Source of the DNA: Ornithinibacillus massiliensis
Lineage (GTDB): Bacteria > Bacillota > Bacilli > Bacillales > Amphibacillaceae
Direction: 5' to 3'
NCBI RefSeq assembly: GCF_018310345.1
Contig: NZ_JAGXBY010000001.1
Coordinates: 806,001-870,000, forward strand
DNA: 64,000 nt
In this document: positions 9,252 through 17,480 of the stretch, piece after piece
Layout of the letters: every line of letters begins with the position of its first letter
Position numbering within the stretch: position 1 is the first letter of the stretch
Position numbers and translations under genes: made by a program
The notes under the pieces: model-generated
Database searches by the model: none
Told to the model about the DNA's origin: nothing
What the model saw: only the letters and a program-made list of their open reading frames with translations

Positions 9252-9761
9252 TTTCTTCCTCAATAAATTTATTCAATATAATAACATATGGGTGTTAAGA
9301 TTACAGTTTGTTGAAACTAGTTGATCTATTAATCTTTCTAATAAAGAACATGAACCTAAAAAAACATAGGAACCTCAGTAATTGCACAAAATTACTTAAG
9401 CAGTTGGAGTTTGTTCCAAACGGTGGGGCATCTCTTCATCAACAATAGCTTTTTCATAGAGTATAGGTTTTAAAGGCATAGGAATAACCGAAGATTTAAC
9501 TTGTATTGCTACTCTCTAAATGAAATTATTACTAAAGAATAAAGTGACTTTTGTCTTTTACTTTTATCAATAGATAAAATGATAATAAGAATTTCACTTG
9601 AAAAAATAAAAGACTAATGATGATAATATATTTGTTTCATAGGATCAAATCCCCACAATGTATAAATTTGGTAAAATGCTCGATGAATAGTTATATAGCG
9701 ATGTTCTAAGCATAGTGAAGTAATATTTTCTCACAAGATCCTCAGCCCCCAAAACCACGAG
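9252..9761. other. Intergenic region without a recognisable gene
   Basis: AT-rich sequence with short broken frames only (for example LLKQLEFVPNGGASLHQQ ending near 9449). I see no RNA gene or intact coding region. The flanking 8717-9089 stretch contains only the terminator at 8873. Confidence 0.45.
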
Positions 9762-9791
9762 GCGGGACAAGAAACCTGTCTCCGCGTCCCA
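9762..9791. repeat. GGGACA-type dispersed hairpin, copy 1
   Basis: CGGGACAAGAAACCTGTCTC with a trailing GTCCCATC forms an imperfect palindrome directly beyond the stop of the YdcF-like gene (minus strand, ends at 9793), where it could act as its terminator. It belongs to the family also seen at 11379, 14565, 15323, 17064, 38052, 52223 and 63733. Confidence 0.6.
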
Positions 9792-9792
9792 T

Positions 9793-10533
9793 CTATTTCT
9801 GAAACAAAAATGAATTAATAATAGCAAAGTATTCCCGAATATGCGTTTGAACAAGAATGTGTTTTGGTGTTTTGGATGGTGCTGCATATACGGTAAAACC
9901 AACTCGGCTACCAATCATTTTGGCCCGAAACATATGAAAATCATTCGTGACAACAATGATTTCTGGATTTAATTCAGAGGGCGCGAGTAGTTCCTTCGAA
10001 AAAAGAAAGTTCTCATGTGTGCTCGTTGACTTATCTTCTACTAAAACATCCGTTGGTTCTACCCCAAGAGAAACTAAGTACCTTTTCATTGCTTCACCTT
10101 CGGAAATTTGCTCATTGTAATCCACTCCTCCAGAGGTCACAATAGTGGTTGGATTCTGCTGATAGAGTTCATACGCTTTATTTAATCTCCTTTTTAATGT
10201 TGGAGATGGTTCTCCGTTAATCAAACCAGCACCAAGTACTAAGATTGGAGCATCGGAACTGGGAGGTGGATCTTCTTGTGCCTGATACATTAGAATTTCG
10301 AGAAACACAATCATAACTACAGATAGCACGATAAGTACTGTGAGCATGTTTCGTAGCCACTTTTTCTTTCTTATAAAAGAAAAAAATCTTTGATGAAATA
10401 TAGCTAATAATAGAAAGATAATTCCCATCACCGTAATAACGATAATACCAAAATCAATATTCCCACTTACATAATAAAGGGAAAAAACATAAAGAAAACA
10501 ACTAATTGCCAATAGGCCGAAAAGAATAGACAT
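9793..10533 (-). CDS. YdcF/SanA-family (DUF218) membrane protein
   Basis: The start chosen is ATG 10533, eight bases after GAAAGG; a TTG at 10542 directly abuts that site. The 246-residue protein has four N-terminal membrane segments (to about residue 95) and a C-terminal DUF218 domain: ILVLGAGLINGEPSPTLKRR (about residues 105-125), TIVTSGG, ISEGEAMKRYL, VEDKSTSTHENFLFSK and VTNDFHMFRA. These are the conserved blocks of the YdcF family, which in some bacteria influences envelope or exopolysaccharide synthesis; biochemical function is unknown. It stands downstream of the phosphoesterase gene on the same strand, 67 bases away, and may be co-transcribed with it. Confidence 0.8.
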   Translation of the reverse strand: MSILFGLLAISCFLYVFSLYYVSGNIDFGIIVITVMGIIFLLLAIFHQRFFSFIRKKKWLRNMLTVLIVLSVVMIVFLEILMYQAQEDPPPSSDAPILVLGAGLINGEPSPTLKRRLNKAYELYQQNPTTIVTSGGVDYNEQISEGEAMKRYLVSLGVEPTDVLVEDKSTSTHENFLFSKELLAPSELNPEIIVVTNDFHMFRAKMIGSRVGFTVYAAPSKTPKHILVQTHIREYFAIINSFLFQK

Positions 10534-10599
10534 AGGATACAACCTTTCGTAGTTTACTAGAATATATGTTAAAGAATATGTAGATCAGGCTAATAGTCC

Positions 10600-11316
10600 C
10601 TATTTATCTCTAAATTGGTCATGCATAATCTCTTTATAGTATTCCGCATAACCAACCATTCCCAGTTCCTTTGCTTCCCTAAGCTCTGTCTCTCTGTCAT
10701 AAGGGACACGTACAAAGTTAATCGAATTCGCCCCATACGAACCATCAACGATGACATAGGTAGCGTCCACCACATCTAAACCGACACTTCCAACATTGCA
10801 AAGGATTCCAATATCGTAGGTTCTAAGCCAGGTCAGGTGAATATCACCATAAAACACCATATCAGGCTTACGAGTGGAGTGAAGGGATTCGGTTTCTTCA
10901 CTATTCTCAAAAAGGGACAAACACTTTTCAGTTGGATGATACTCCGGGGCAATTCGTTCAAAAACGCTCCTCGGTGATGCATGGAAACAACGTGCTAGTT
11001 TGCCGTTCAATTCAAATTCAATATAGAAAGGCAAGGAAGCAAGATACTTATAATCCGCTTCTGTTAAGCGATTCTGAATCCAATTAATCGATTCATGATC
11101 AATCTCATCCCGAATAAATACATCCCAATTACCATAAATAACTTGATCGCAATGCTGTTGAACAAGTTCAATACATTCCGAACCACGTGGCCCCTTTCCA
11201 ACCAAATCCCCTAAGCAAAATATCTGATCAACACCACGCTTTTCAATATCTGCAAGAACCGCCTTTAGAGCCGTTAAATTACCATGAATATCTGAAATGA
11301 TAGCAATCTTTGACAA
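10600..11316 (-). CDS. Calcineurin-like metallophosphoesterase
   Basis: The 238-residue protein starts with TTG (11316) behind AAGGGGGA at good spacing. Its metal-binding blocks are SDIHGN (residues 8-13, D-x-H), GDLVGKGP (G-D), YGNWD (the GN-H/D position has Trp-Asp in place of HE), and GDIHLTWL near residue 156. The GNWD form is a common variant in the YfcE/diadenosine-phosphatase-like branch. It is soluble and probably hydrolyses a phosphodiester or nucleotide; the substrate cannot be read from sequence. Confidence 0.85.
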   Translation of the reverse strand: MSKIAIISDIHGNLTALKAVLADIEKRGVDQIFCLGDLVGKGPRGSECIELVQQHCDQVIYGNWDVFIRDEIDHESINWIQNRLTEADYKYLASLPFYIEFELNGKLARCFHASPRSVFERIAPEYHPTEKCLSLFENSEETESLHSTRKPDMVFYGDIHLTWLRTYDIGILCNVGSVGLDVVDATYVIVDGSYGANSINFVRVPYDRETELREAKELGMVGYAEYYKEIMHDQFRDK

Positions 11317-11378
11317 ACTAGCTTCCCCCTTTGATAGCCTTGATTTTAGTTTATACTAATTTTTGGAAAAATTGAAGA

Positions 11379-11437
11379 AGGGACAGAGGTTTAGGTTTCT
11401 CGTCCAGTAGGACAACTAACCTATCCCTATGTCCCAC
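11379..11437. repeat. GGGACA-type dispersed hairpin, copy 2 (compound)
   Basis: GGGACAGAGGTTTAGG at the left and CCTATCCCTATGTCCC at the right form an imperfect long palindrome enclosing a second small one (CGTCCAGTAGGACAAC). It occupies most of the divergent gap between the phosphoesterase and the MFS gene. Confidence 0.6.
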
Positions 11438-11486
11438 CGTTTACTTCGCCTACCCGAATCAATTATAATGTATTAATTAGGAGGGG

Positions 11487-12749
11487 ATGGTTATTCAACA
11501 CGAGAAACATTATGAGGTTATGAAGAATCCAACAGGTAAGCAGCGGTTAGGGTTGGCCTTTTTGCTTGGTCTGTTATGTATGTTAGGGCCATTTAACATA
11601 GATATGTACTTACCGAGCTTTCCAGACATTGCCCAAGATCTGAATGTCCAACAATCACTTGTGCAGTTAAGTTTAACTGCATGTTTAATCGGCCTTGCTG
11701 TGGGGCAACTTATTGTCGGACCAATTAGTGATGCAAAGGGAAGAAGAAAACCGATATTATTATTTATTAGTTTATTTGCTTTAGCTTCTATTCTTTGTGC
11801 ACTTGCACCGAATATTATAGTTTTAGTGATTGGTAGATTTCTACAAGGATTTACTGCATCAGCTGGTATTGTTTTGTCTCGGGCTGTTGTACGTGATGTC
11901 TTTACTGGTAAAGAACTTACGAAGTTTTTCGCATTATTAATGGTTATAAATGCAACAGCACCAATGGTTGCGCCAATTAGTGGTGGTGCATTATTACTTT
12001 TACCATTTACTTCATGGCATACGGTCTTTATCTTTTTAAGCTTACTGGGTGTTGCAATAGTTATTACCGTAGCTTTTAAACTAAAAGAAACGTTGCCAGA
12101 AGAAAGACGACAACCTAGTTCGATTGGAAATTCGCTAAGAACGATGGGGAGTTTGTTTCTTGACCGTTCGTTTATTGGTTATGCTATTGTTGTCGGCTTT
12201 GTTCAAGGGGGAAGTTTTGCTTACGTTGCTGGAACACCATTCGTATACCAAGGGATATATCATGTTTCACCACAAGTATTTAGTATTTTGTTTGGAATAA
12301 ATGGGTTAGCTATTATATCAGGAAGTTTTTTAGTTGGACGTTTGAGTGATATTTTTGAAGAAAGAAGCTTACTTCGTACAGCAGTATTAGTCTCCGTTAG
12401 TGCGAATGCAGTCTTACTTTCGATGGCTATTCTAAAAGGACCGCTATTTATGATTGTTATACCGATATTTATTCACATGATAACGATTGGAATTATTTTA
12501 ACGAGCACATTTACATTAGCAATGAAAAATCAAGGTCATCGTGCAGGAAGTGCCAGTGCTTTATTAGGCATGTTTCCTCTAGTAATTGGGGCAATCGTAG
12601 CTCCCATTGTTGGAATTGATGAAACAACAGCAATTCCAATGGCAGCTATTCTATTTAGTTGTTCCTTCATAGGGTCCATCGCATTTTTTGCATTAACTAG
12701 AAAGTTGGACAGCCATACAGAAAGTGCTGAATTAGTTGCAGAGGGTTAA
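11487..12749 (+). CDS. Bcr/CflA-family MFS drug efflux transporter
   Basis: The 420-residue protein has about twelve membrane segments. MLGPFNIDMYLPSFPDIAQD (about residues 32-51) is the diagnostic motif of the Bcr/CflA branch, and GPISDAKGRRKPIL is the MFS loop 2-3 motif A; GRFLQGFTASAGIVLSRAVV is the helix-5 motif. Members export drugs such as bicyclomycin, chloramphenicol or sulfonamides by proton antiport; the substrate here is unknown. AGGAGGGG sits only two bases before ATG 11487; an in-frame ATG at 11520 is the alternative start. A strong terminator follows. Confidence 0.88.
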   Translation: MVIQHEKHYEVMKNPTGKQRLGLAFLLGLLCMLGPFNIDMYLPSFPDIAQDLNVQQSLVQLSLTACLIGLAVGQLIVGPISDAKGRRKPILLFISLFALASILCALAPNIIVLVIGRFLQGFTASAGIVLSRAVVRDVFTGKELTKFFALLMVINATAPMVAPISGGALLLLPFTSWHTVFIFLSLLGVAIVITVAFKLKETLPEERRQPSSIGNSLRTMGSLFLDRSFIGYAIVVGFVQGGSFAYVAGTPFVYQGIYHVSPQVFSILFGINGLAIISGSFLVGRLSDIFEERSLLRTAVLVSVSANAVLLSMAILKGPLFMIVIPIFIHMITIGIILTSTFTLAMKNQGHRAGSASALLGMFPLVIGAIVAPIVGIDETTAIPMAAILFSCSFIGSIAFFALTRKLDSHTESAELVAEG

Positions 12750-12757
12750 AGTATTGA

Positions 12758-12797
12758 AGTGAAGCATAGGGGAGGTCCCTGTGCTTCACTATTTTTA
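12758..12797 (+). terminator. Rho-independent terminator
   Basis: AGTGAAGCATAGGG pairs with CCCTGTGCTTCACT around a short loop and is followed by ATTTTT. It ends the MFS gene. Confidence 0.85.
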
Positions 12798-12938
12798 TTA
12801 GGGGGACAGTCCCTCCCTGCTTAAGCGGTAAATCGTTGAGGGGATTGTCACCTCTCATCAACTTCTAATCTTCTTCTCGTTTTTCTCTAATTATGATGGT
12901 CTAAAGTTAAGATATCGAATATGAAGGAGGAAATTAAA

Positions 12939-13496
12939 ATGAATAAGAAATTAGTTACAGGTGTGTTGATTATCGGTTTATTATTAAGTGGTACGACAAT
13001 TGCAGCAGCAAACTTGAATGATAATGCAACAACAACGAAGAAAGATGATACGGTGAAAACAGAAGTAGTGAAGGAGAAGGAAGGGATAATTTCCCTAGAA
13101 GAAGCGATAGAAATTGCATTAGCTGAACATGATGGATATGTGGAAAGTATTGAGTTAGAGAGAAAACGTGGTAAAGTTTATTACGAGGTGGACTTCGAAA
13201 ACCCCGATGTGGATGTATATATTGATGCTTCTACCGGTGAAGTATTACGAGTGGATTGGGATGACGATGATGATCGTTATGACGAAAACCATAAGCCAAA
13301 CATGGAGAACATTATATCAATAGAAGAGGCGAAAGAAATTGCTGTTGCTGAAGTTGGTGGAAAGGTTATTGAAATCGATCTAGATAAAGATGATGGTCGA
13401 TATGAGTATGAATTGGAATTAAGAACAGATCGTGGCGAAGCAGAAATTACGATTGATGCGGAGTCTGGAGAAATTGTAGAACTGGAATTAGACTAA
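12939..13496 (+). CDS. Secreted protein with two PepSY domains
   Basis: The start chosen is ATG 12939, eight bases after AAGGAGGA; the earlier ATG 12921 overlaps the ribosome site. The 185-residue protein has a signal peptide (KKLVTGVLIIGLLLSGTTIA) with an Ala-rich cleavage region. Two PepSY units follow, each of the form I-S-L/I-EEA-x-E-I-A ... V-Y-I-D-A-S/T-G-E (about residues 47-98 and 115-184), separated by an acidic DDDDD patch. PepSY domains are thought to bind or inhibit extracytoplasmic proteases; the high Asp/Glu content might bind metal. It is monocistronic. Confidence 0.85.
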   Translation: MNKKLVTGVLIIGLLLSGTTIAAANLNDNATTTKKDDTVKTEVVKEKEGIISLEEAIEIALAEHDGYVESIELERKRGKVYYEVDFENPDVDVYIDASTGEVLRVDWDDDDDRYDENHKPNMENIISIEEAKEIAVAEVGGKVIEIDLDKDDGRYEYELELRTDRGEAEITIDAESGEIVELELD

Positions 13497-13505
13497 CGTA
13501 CCCAT

Positions 13506-13540
13506 GGTTCCGCCAGAAGAGTTTGGCGGAACCTTTCTAC
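13506..13540 (+). terminator. Rho-independent terminator
   Basis: GGTTCCGCCA (13506-13515) pairs perfectly with TGGCGGAACC (13524-13533), then TTTCT, ten bases after the PepSY gene. Confidence 0.85.
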
Positions 13541-13646
13541 TGCATTTGTTTATGAAATTAGTAGGGTTTTATAATTGTAGGGTTACTAATAAAAGTCATG
13601 AAATAGCGTTCTTATAGCAATAATAGATAAACAACCGCCAACCAAG

Positions 13647-13680
13647 TGAAAAATGGATTCCCTGAGAACCGGACTATCCA
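13647..13680 (-). terminator. Probable terminator of the pyridoxamine-oxidase-like gene
   Basis: On the minus strand TGGATAGTCC and GGGAATCCA can pair and are followed by TTTTT. It lies ten bases beyond the gene's stop. Confidence 0.5.
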
Positions 13681-13689
13681 CTTTTGTGG

Positions 13690-14178
13690 TTAATCATTCA
13701 ATTCCAACGTCTCATTGATATCTGTTGATTTAGAATCTTGCCCGGTCAAGCGTTTATAGTAATAGGCAATCTTCTTTATAAGATTGCCGCTTTCCCAATA
13801 TTCTGCTGCTTCCGCATTGACTTTTAACAGGATAACGTTAGGATCATCATACGAAGTTTGCATGATTTTCTCGTGTACTTTGCTCCAATATTCTTTTTTC
13901 TTATCTGTATCTTCCACGATTTCCGCCTTTCCACGGACGGAAACATAAGATTTACCTACATATGCTACATTAACATCTTGGTTATGTAATATTTCCTCAT
14001 ATTTATCTGTCGCTTTTTTAGTGAAAAACCATAAGTCACCGTCAAATTCTACTTCTTGTGTTTTCATGGGACGAGAAACAAGCCCTTCTTCCGTAGCCGT
14101 AGTCAACATGGCCGTGTCTACATCTCTAATTAACTCTCTTAAAGTTTCAATTTCTTCTTTCTTCATCTTGTTAGACAT
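13690..14178 (-). CDS. General stress protein 26-like pyridoxamine 5'-phosphate oxidase family protein
   Basis: The start chosen is ATG 14178 with GAGGTGG eight bases upstream; the ATG at 14196 has no ribosome site. The 162-residue protein has the split-barrel flavin-binding fold: DTAMLTTATEEGLVSRPMKT (about residues 21-40), DGDLWFFTKKATDKYEEI, and the WSKVHEKI...PNVILLKVNAEAAEYWE C-terminal block typical of YdaG/general stress protein 26. Members bind FMN/FAD or F420-like cofactors; in Bacillus they belong to the general stress response. A precise reaction is not known. Confidence 0.82.
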   Translation of the reverse strand: MSNKMKKEEIETLRELIRDVDTAMLTTATEEGLVSRPMKTQEVEFDGDLWFFTKKATDKYEEILHNQDVNVAYVGKSYVSVRGKAEIVEDTDKKKEYWSKVHEKIMQTSYDDPNVILLKVNAEAAEYWESGNLIKKIAYYYKRLTGQDSKSTDINETLELND

Positions 14179-14344
14179 TTTTACCACCTCTTTCATGGTT
14201 ATATACTAACCTGGATACCAACTTTTATTCAGGTATTACGGATTACTAAACATACGCTTAGATCTTGAAAATGTTTGATCTTTTCCTGTTATACTTCTAG
14301 TTTTATTTTGTGAATATTATGTTATTATGGAAGTGATAAAAATT

Positions 14345-14542
14345 ATGGGTTCATTTTTAGTCTTTGTTCTGATTATTTTAACCGTTGTGATTGATTTTTA
14401 TTGGTTGGATATAGATCGTAAAAGATGGGGTTGGATGAATAATTGGTCTAACAGGAATAAAACATTATTTTTAATCGGTTTTATTGTAGTTTCCAGTTTG
14501 ATCTATTTCGGCTTGAGTACTAAGTACCTTAGGAGAGGATAG
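14345..14542 (+). CDS. Small membrane protein, unknown
   Basis: Starting at ATG 14345 (GGAAGTG upstream; an in-frame ATG at 14327 is the alternative), the frame gives 65 residues with two hydrophobic segments, GSFLVFVLIILTVVIDFYW and KTLFLIGFIVVSSLIYFGL, joined by a basic, Trp-rich loop. This two-helix hairpin topology is that of many small Bacillus membrane proteins. I recognise no family. Confidence 0.45.
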   Translation: MGSFLVFVLIILTVVIDFYWLDIDRKRWGWMNNWSNRNKTLFLIGFIVVSSLIYFGLSTKYLRRG

Positions 14543-14868
14543 ATGTACCTTGGACCCGGGAGGTGATGGGGGAAAGGACCGTTAGACCTGTCCCTATGGT
14601 CCATCTTTGAGATAGACGTTATGAAGCTAACGAAGCAATTTAGTGAAAAAGCAATTAGTAGAAATATTTTAATAGTTGCACCCCAACAAAGTTTGGCGAA
14701 TTTCTTGGTTCCTCCTAATAGTAATATTTTTATATTTTTGGGAAACAGGTCTTCGTTCAAAAATTGGAAATGGATTGTATAATAATCGAGGGCGATTGTT
14801 GGAGTGTTGAGCAACTTATATGGTTCACGTGGTCCACGAAAATATCAAGTAGAAATGAGGAATGAACC
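14543..14868. other. Intergenic region with GGGACA-type hairpin and a short uncertain frame
   Basis: A GATGG/CCATC hairpin of the dispersed family occupies 14565-14606 (copy 3; GGACC...TGTCCC inside). A 53-codon frame from ATG 14621 to TAA 14782 begins MKLTKQFSEKAISRNILIVA but has no good ribosome site and no recognisable family. Nothing else is visible. Confidence 0.4.
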
Positions 14869-14943
14869 ATGAAGATATTAGCACTATGTAGAAGGTCTCG
14901 AACGAAGAACTTTATAGATAGATCAACTTACAGAGGTGAAGTC

Positions 14944-15204
14944 GTGAAATATACTTGCCCTTGCTGTGGTTATAAAACATTGGATGAAGAACCACCAAAC
15001 ACTTACGACATTTGTGAGATTTGTTTTTGGGAAGATGATGGCTACCAATATAAATATCCTGATGAAACAGGCGCCAATTATGTTTCCTTTAGGGAAGCAC
15101 AACAAAACTTTATTAAATTTGGAGCTAAAGGTAAAAGAAGTCTAAATTTTGTAAGACCTCCAAAGAAATCAGATAGGAAAGACGCTAATTGGAAACCGTT
15201 ATAG
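14944..15204 (+). CDS. CPCC-type cysteine-rich small protein
   Basis: The start chosen is GTG 14944, preceded by AGAGGTGA at five bases; an ATG 25 codons upstream would add a basic tail absent from the family. The 86-residue protein opens MKYTCPCCGYKTLDEEPPNT and continues YDICEICFWEDDG, giving the CPCC...CxxC zinc-binding arrangement of the Cys_rich_CPCC family, followed by FREAQQNFIKFG. Members are small cytoplasmic proteins of unknown role, often near toxin-immunity loci; no toxin gene is visible here. Confidence 0.8.
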   Translation: MKYTCPCCGYKTLDEEPPNTYDICEICFWEDDGYQYKYPDETGANYVSFREAQQNFIKFGAKGKRSLNFVRPPKKSDRKDANWKPL

Positions 15205-15322
15205 TGTATAATGTTTTTCTTGTTCAACTATTTCTTATATTAGTGGGACTTTTTTATAAAAGAGTAACAAGATAAGTATGTAGGATTATTTTGGGAGAGT
15301 GAATACATATGGGGGAGAATTG

Positions 15323-15355
15323 GATGGGACAAGGAACCTAGGCCCCTGTCCCATC
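15323..15355. repeat. GGGACA-type dispersed hairpin, copy 4
   Basis: GATGGGACAAGGAACCTAGG at the left and CCTGTCCCATC at the right form a nearly perfect palindrome. It lies 14 bases beyond the brnQ stop and may terminate it. Confidence 0.65.
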
Positions 15356-15368
15356 TCTCTTCCTTTTG

Positions 15369-16682
15369 CTACTCTAGTACAGGCTCTCTTTTAAAGCTTA
15401 GCTTAGCGATTATCACACCAAGTAATGCCCCAACGACTGCTGGAACAACCCATTCAAGGTCAACATCTGCTAATGGTAAGGAGGTGCGAATCTTCTCAAT
15501 CAGTCCTAACTTCATTCCAAAAGCATTTAACCCACTGATGACAGCAAACACACCTGTAAAGGAAAGGGCACTTACATAGACGATTCTTGAGCCTTTAAAC
15601 TGGCGATGGAAAAATGTTAGTACAATTAATACAATCGTCAAAGGATAAGCAATTACCAAGAAAGGTACGGAGACTTTTAATATTTGGCTAAGTCCCATAT
15701 TGGTCAGTGTAAAGCCAATTAAAGCTGTAACGAAGACAACTGTTTTATAATTTGCTTTCGGAATTAATCTAGAAAAATATTGACCACAAGCTGATGTTAG
15801 GCCAACCACGGTCGTAAAGCAGGCAAGTGTAAATATTAAACCTATTAGCACCGTTCCACTCTGTCCAAATAAACTCGAAGAAACGGCAGATAGAATTTGA
15901 GTACCATCTGCAAATTCACCCGTAACCGCCATTTTACCACCAATAATCCCAAGAGAAACATAGACTACAGTGAGTAGTATACCTGCAATAAGTGCTGCTT
16001 TTAGCATGTAGCCTTTTAATTGCTTATCATCAGAAACACCCCGCTGACGAATAGCTGTCAAAATAACAATTCCAAAGGCAAGTGTAGCTAAGGCATCCAT
16101 AGTATTATATCCTTCTAAAAATCCTTTAAAAAACGCTCCCGACTCATACCCACCAGTTGGTGTTTGAAAGCTTCCATTCAGTTGCATGAAACCAGTGACA
16201 CATAGGATGACTATTGCCACTAGTAAAATTGGCGTGATAAAGCGCCCTAGATACCTTTCTAGATTAGTAGGATTTAAACTAATGAGATAAACGAGTATAA
16301 AGAATACAACAGAAAACACTAGTAAAGCGATGGTTGCTTTCGGTCCATCCATAAAAGGCATGAGTCCCATTTCAAAAGCGACATTTGCATTTCTTGGAAT
16401 AGCTAGAAAAGGTCCGATAGATAAATAGACAATTACCATAAATACGGTACTAAATACCGGGTGAACTCGATTTCCTATTGCTTGAATTCCTCCCTTAACC
16501 CGGGCAATCGCAAATATAACCACTAATGGCAACCCTACGGCAGTAAGAACAAACCCAGCCATCGCTAGCCAAAATGTAGTACCAGATTGAGCACCTAAAA
16601 ATGGTGGGAAAATTAGATTTCCAGCTCCAAAGAACATAGAAAATAACATAAGACCGATAAAAAATGAATCAAATTTACGCAT
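15369..16682 (-). CDS. brnQ: Branched-chain amino acid transport system II carrier protein (LIVCS family)
   Basis: The 437-residue protein has about twelve membrane segments. The N-terminus FFIGLMLFSMFFGAGNLIFP followed by PFLGAQSG is the BrnQ/BraB signature, and GYNTMDALATLAFGIVIL and TLACFTTVVGLTSACGQYF are further conserved blocks. It imports Leu, Ile and Val with sodium or protons. The start ATG follows AAAGGAG. The gene is preceded by a T-box leader whose specifier region carries an ATC (Ile) codon, so expression should rise when tRNA-Ile is uncharged. It is monocistronic, with a palindromic repeat after the stop. Confidence 0.9.
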   Translation of the reverse strand: MRKFDSFFIGLMLFSMFFGAGNLIFPPFLGAQSGTTFWLAMAGFVLTAVGLPLVVIFAIARVKGGIQAIGNRVHPVFSTVFMVIVYLSIGPFLAIPRNANVAFEMGLMPFMDGPKATIALLVFSVVFFILVYLISLNPTNLERYLGRFITPILLVAIVILCVTGFMQLNGSFQTPTGGYESGAFFKGFLEGYNTMDALATLAFGIVILTAIRQRGVSDDKQLKGYMLKAALIAGILLTVVYVSLGIIGGKMAVTGEFADGTQILSAVSSSLFGQSGTVLIGLIFTLACFTTVVGLTSACGQYFSRLIPKANYKTVVFVTALIGFTLTNMGLSQILKVSVPFLVIAYPLTIVLIVLTFFHRQFKGSRIVYVSALSFTGVFAVISGLNAFGMKLGLIEKIRTSLPLADVDLEWVVPAVVGALLGVIIAKLSFKREPVLE

Positions 16683-16714
16683 GGTGTTTCTCTCCTTTAA
16701 GTTGTTTTTGAATA

Positions 16715-16978
16715 TAAAAAAACCCGCCCCTTAAAATAAGGGACGAGTTTATACTCGCGTTACCACCCTAATTCCGCAGAAAACTAAAAAACTGCAGCGC
16801 TCAAGTCAACGTACTATCATACGCGTTCCATTGTAACGGAGGACAACCCGTCAAAGCTTACTAGATTTTCAGCTTTGCATCTCAGAGATGATTTTCGGAT
16901 AGGGGCTGAACACCGACTCTCACCAAACGCCGGCTCTCTTTGGATCAGGATTCCTAACTTACTGCTCTCGTCATCGAT
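16715..16978 (-). promoter_or_regulatory. T-box leader controlling brnQ
   Basis: Reading the minus strand, Stem I begins GATGACGAGAGCAGTAAGTT near 16973. The conserved T-box AGGGTGGTAACGCG lies at about 16753-16766, and the terminator CGTCCCTT...AAGGGGCGGG followed by seven Ts ends at 16716. The specifier region reads GAAAATCATCTCTGAG, so an ATC isoleucine codon is the likely specifier. This is known T-box architecture; the exact specifier position is my inference. It couples BrnQ production to tRNA charging. Confidence 0.88.
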
Positions 16979-17063
16979 TTATGTATTAAAAGTAACTTAT
17001 CAGATAATAATAGACTTGTCAATAATTTTTGAAAAACAAATACGGGGATAGCGCTTTAACTTG

Positions 17064-17090
17064 AGGTGGGACAAGGAAGCTGTCCCACCT
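17064..17090. repeat. GGGACA-type dispersed hairpin, copy 5
   Basis: AGGTGGGACA (17064-17073) and TGTCCCACCT (17081-17090) are perfect 10-bp arms around a seven-base loop. It lies immediately beyond the stop of the small basic gene at 17094-17201 (minus strand) and would serve as its terminator. Confidence 0.75.
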
Positions 17091-17093
17091 TAT

Positions 17094-17201
17094 TTAACTT
17101 TCCGTGTTTCGTGCGTTGGATTTTCCTTTATTTCGTCTTTGCTCATCTGGTCTTTTGGCTTTATTATGTTTTTCCTTCGGTGCGTGTGAGTCCTTAACCA
17201 T
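17094..17201 (-). CDS. Small basic hydrophilic protein, 35 aa, unknown
   Basis: On the minus strand GGAGGG lies five bases before ATG 17201, and the frame runs 35 codons to TAA 17094. The product begins MVKDSHAPKEKHNKAKRPDE and ends in Asn/Arg/Lys/Ser residues, with almost no hydrophobic residue. The ribosome site is among the best in the window, and a perfect hairpin follows. Such short, basic, disordered proteins in Bacillaceae include minor spore proteins and ribosome-associated peptides; I cannot assign a family. It is too short for most gene callers. Confidence 0.6.
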   Translation of the reverse strand: MVKDSHAPKEKHNKAKRPDEQRRNKGKSNARNTES

Positions 17202-17409
17202 ATTTATCCCTCCGTTTTCACCATAATGTCATGAAGGTTCTATAGGTTTATTGTTATCGAATTGTGTGAAAATATGCAGTAGAATGTTGTTGTGTTTTCG
17301 AATTATTTTTTTAGCGTAAAGGCAGAGCTAGTACCTTTACGGTGGTTCTCATGCTTTACTTAAAGCACGTTGATGCCTATCGGTGATCTAATCACAAAAG
17401 TTGCATTGC

Positions 17410-17438
17410 TTACTTAACGATATAGAATCTGATATAAT
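17410..17438 (+). promoter_or_regulatory. Candidate sigma-A promoter of the acyl-CoA ligase gene
   Basis: A perfect TATAAT (17433-17438) lies 17 bases after a weak TTACTT (17410-17415), about 40 bases before the start of the ligase gene. Confidence 0.45.
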
Positions 17439-17480
17439 GATTGGATATTAGCATCTAGTACTAAAAATGAGGTGATATTG

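Noticed and set aside
14503..14814. 103-codon minus-strand frame
   Set aside because: It lacks a ribosome site, overlaps the small membrane protein end and a hairpin repeat, and has no family features.
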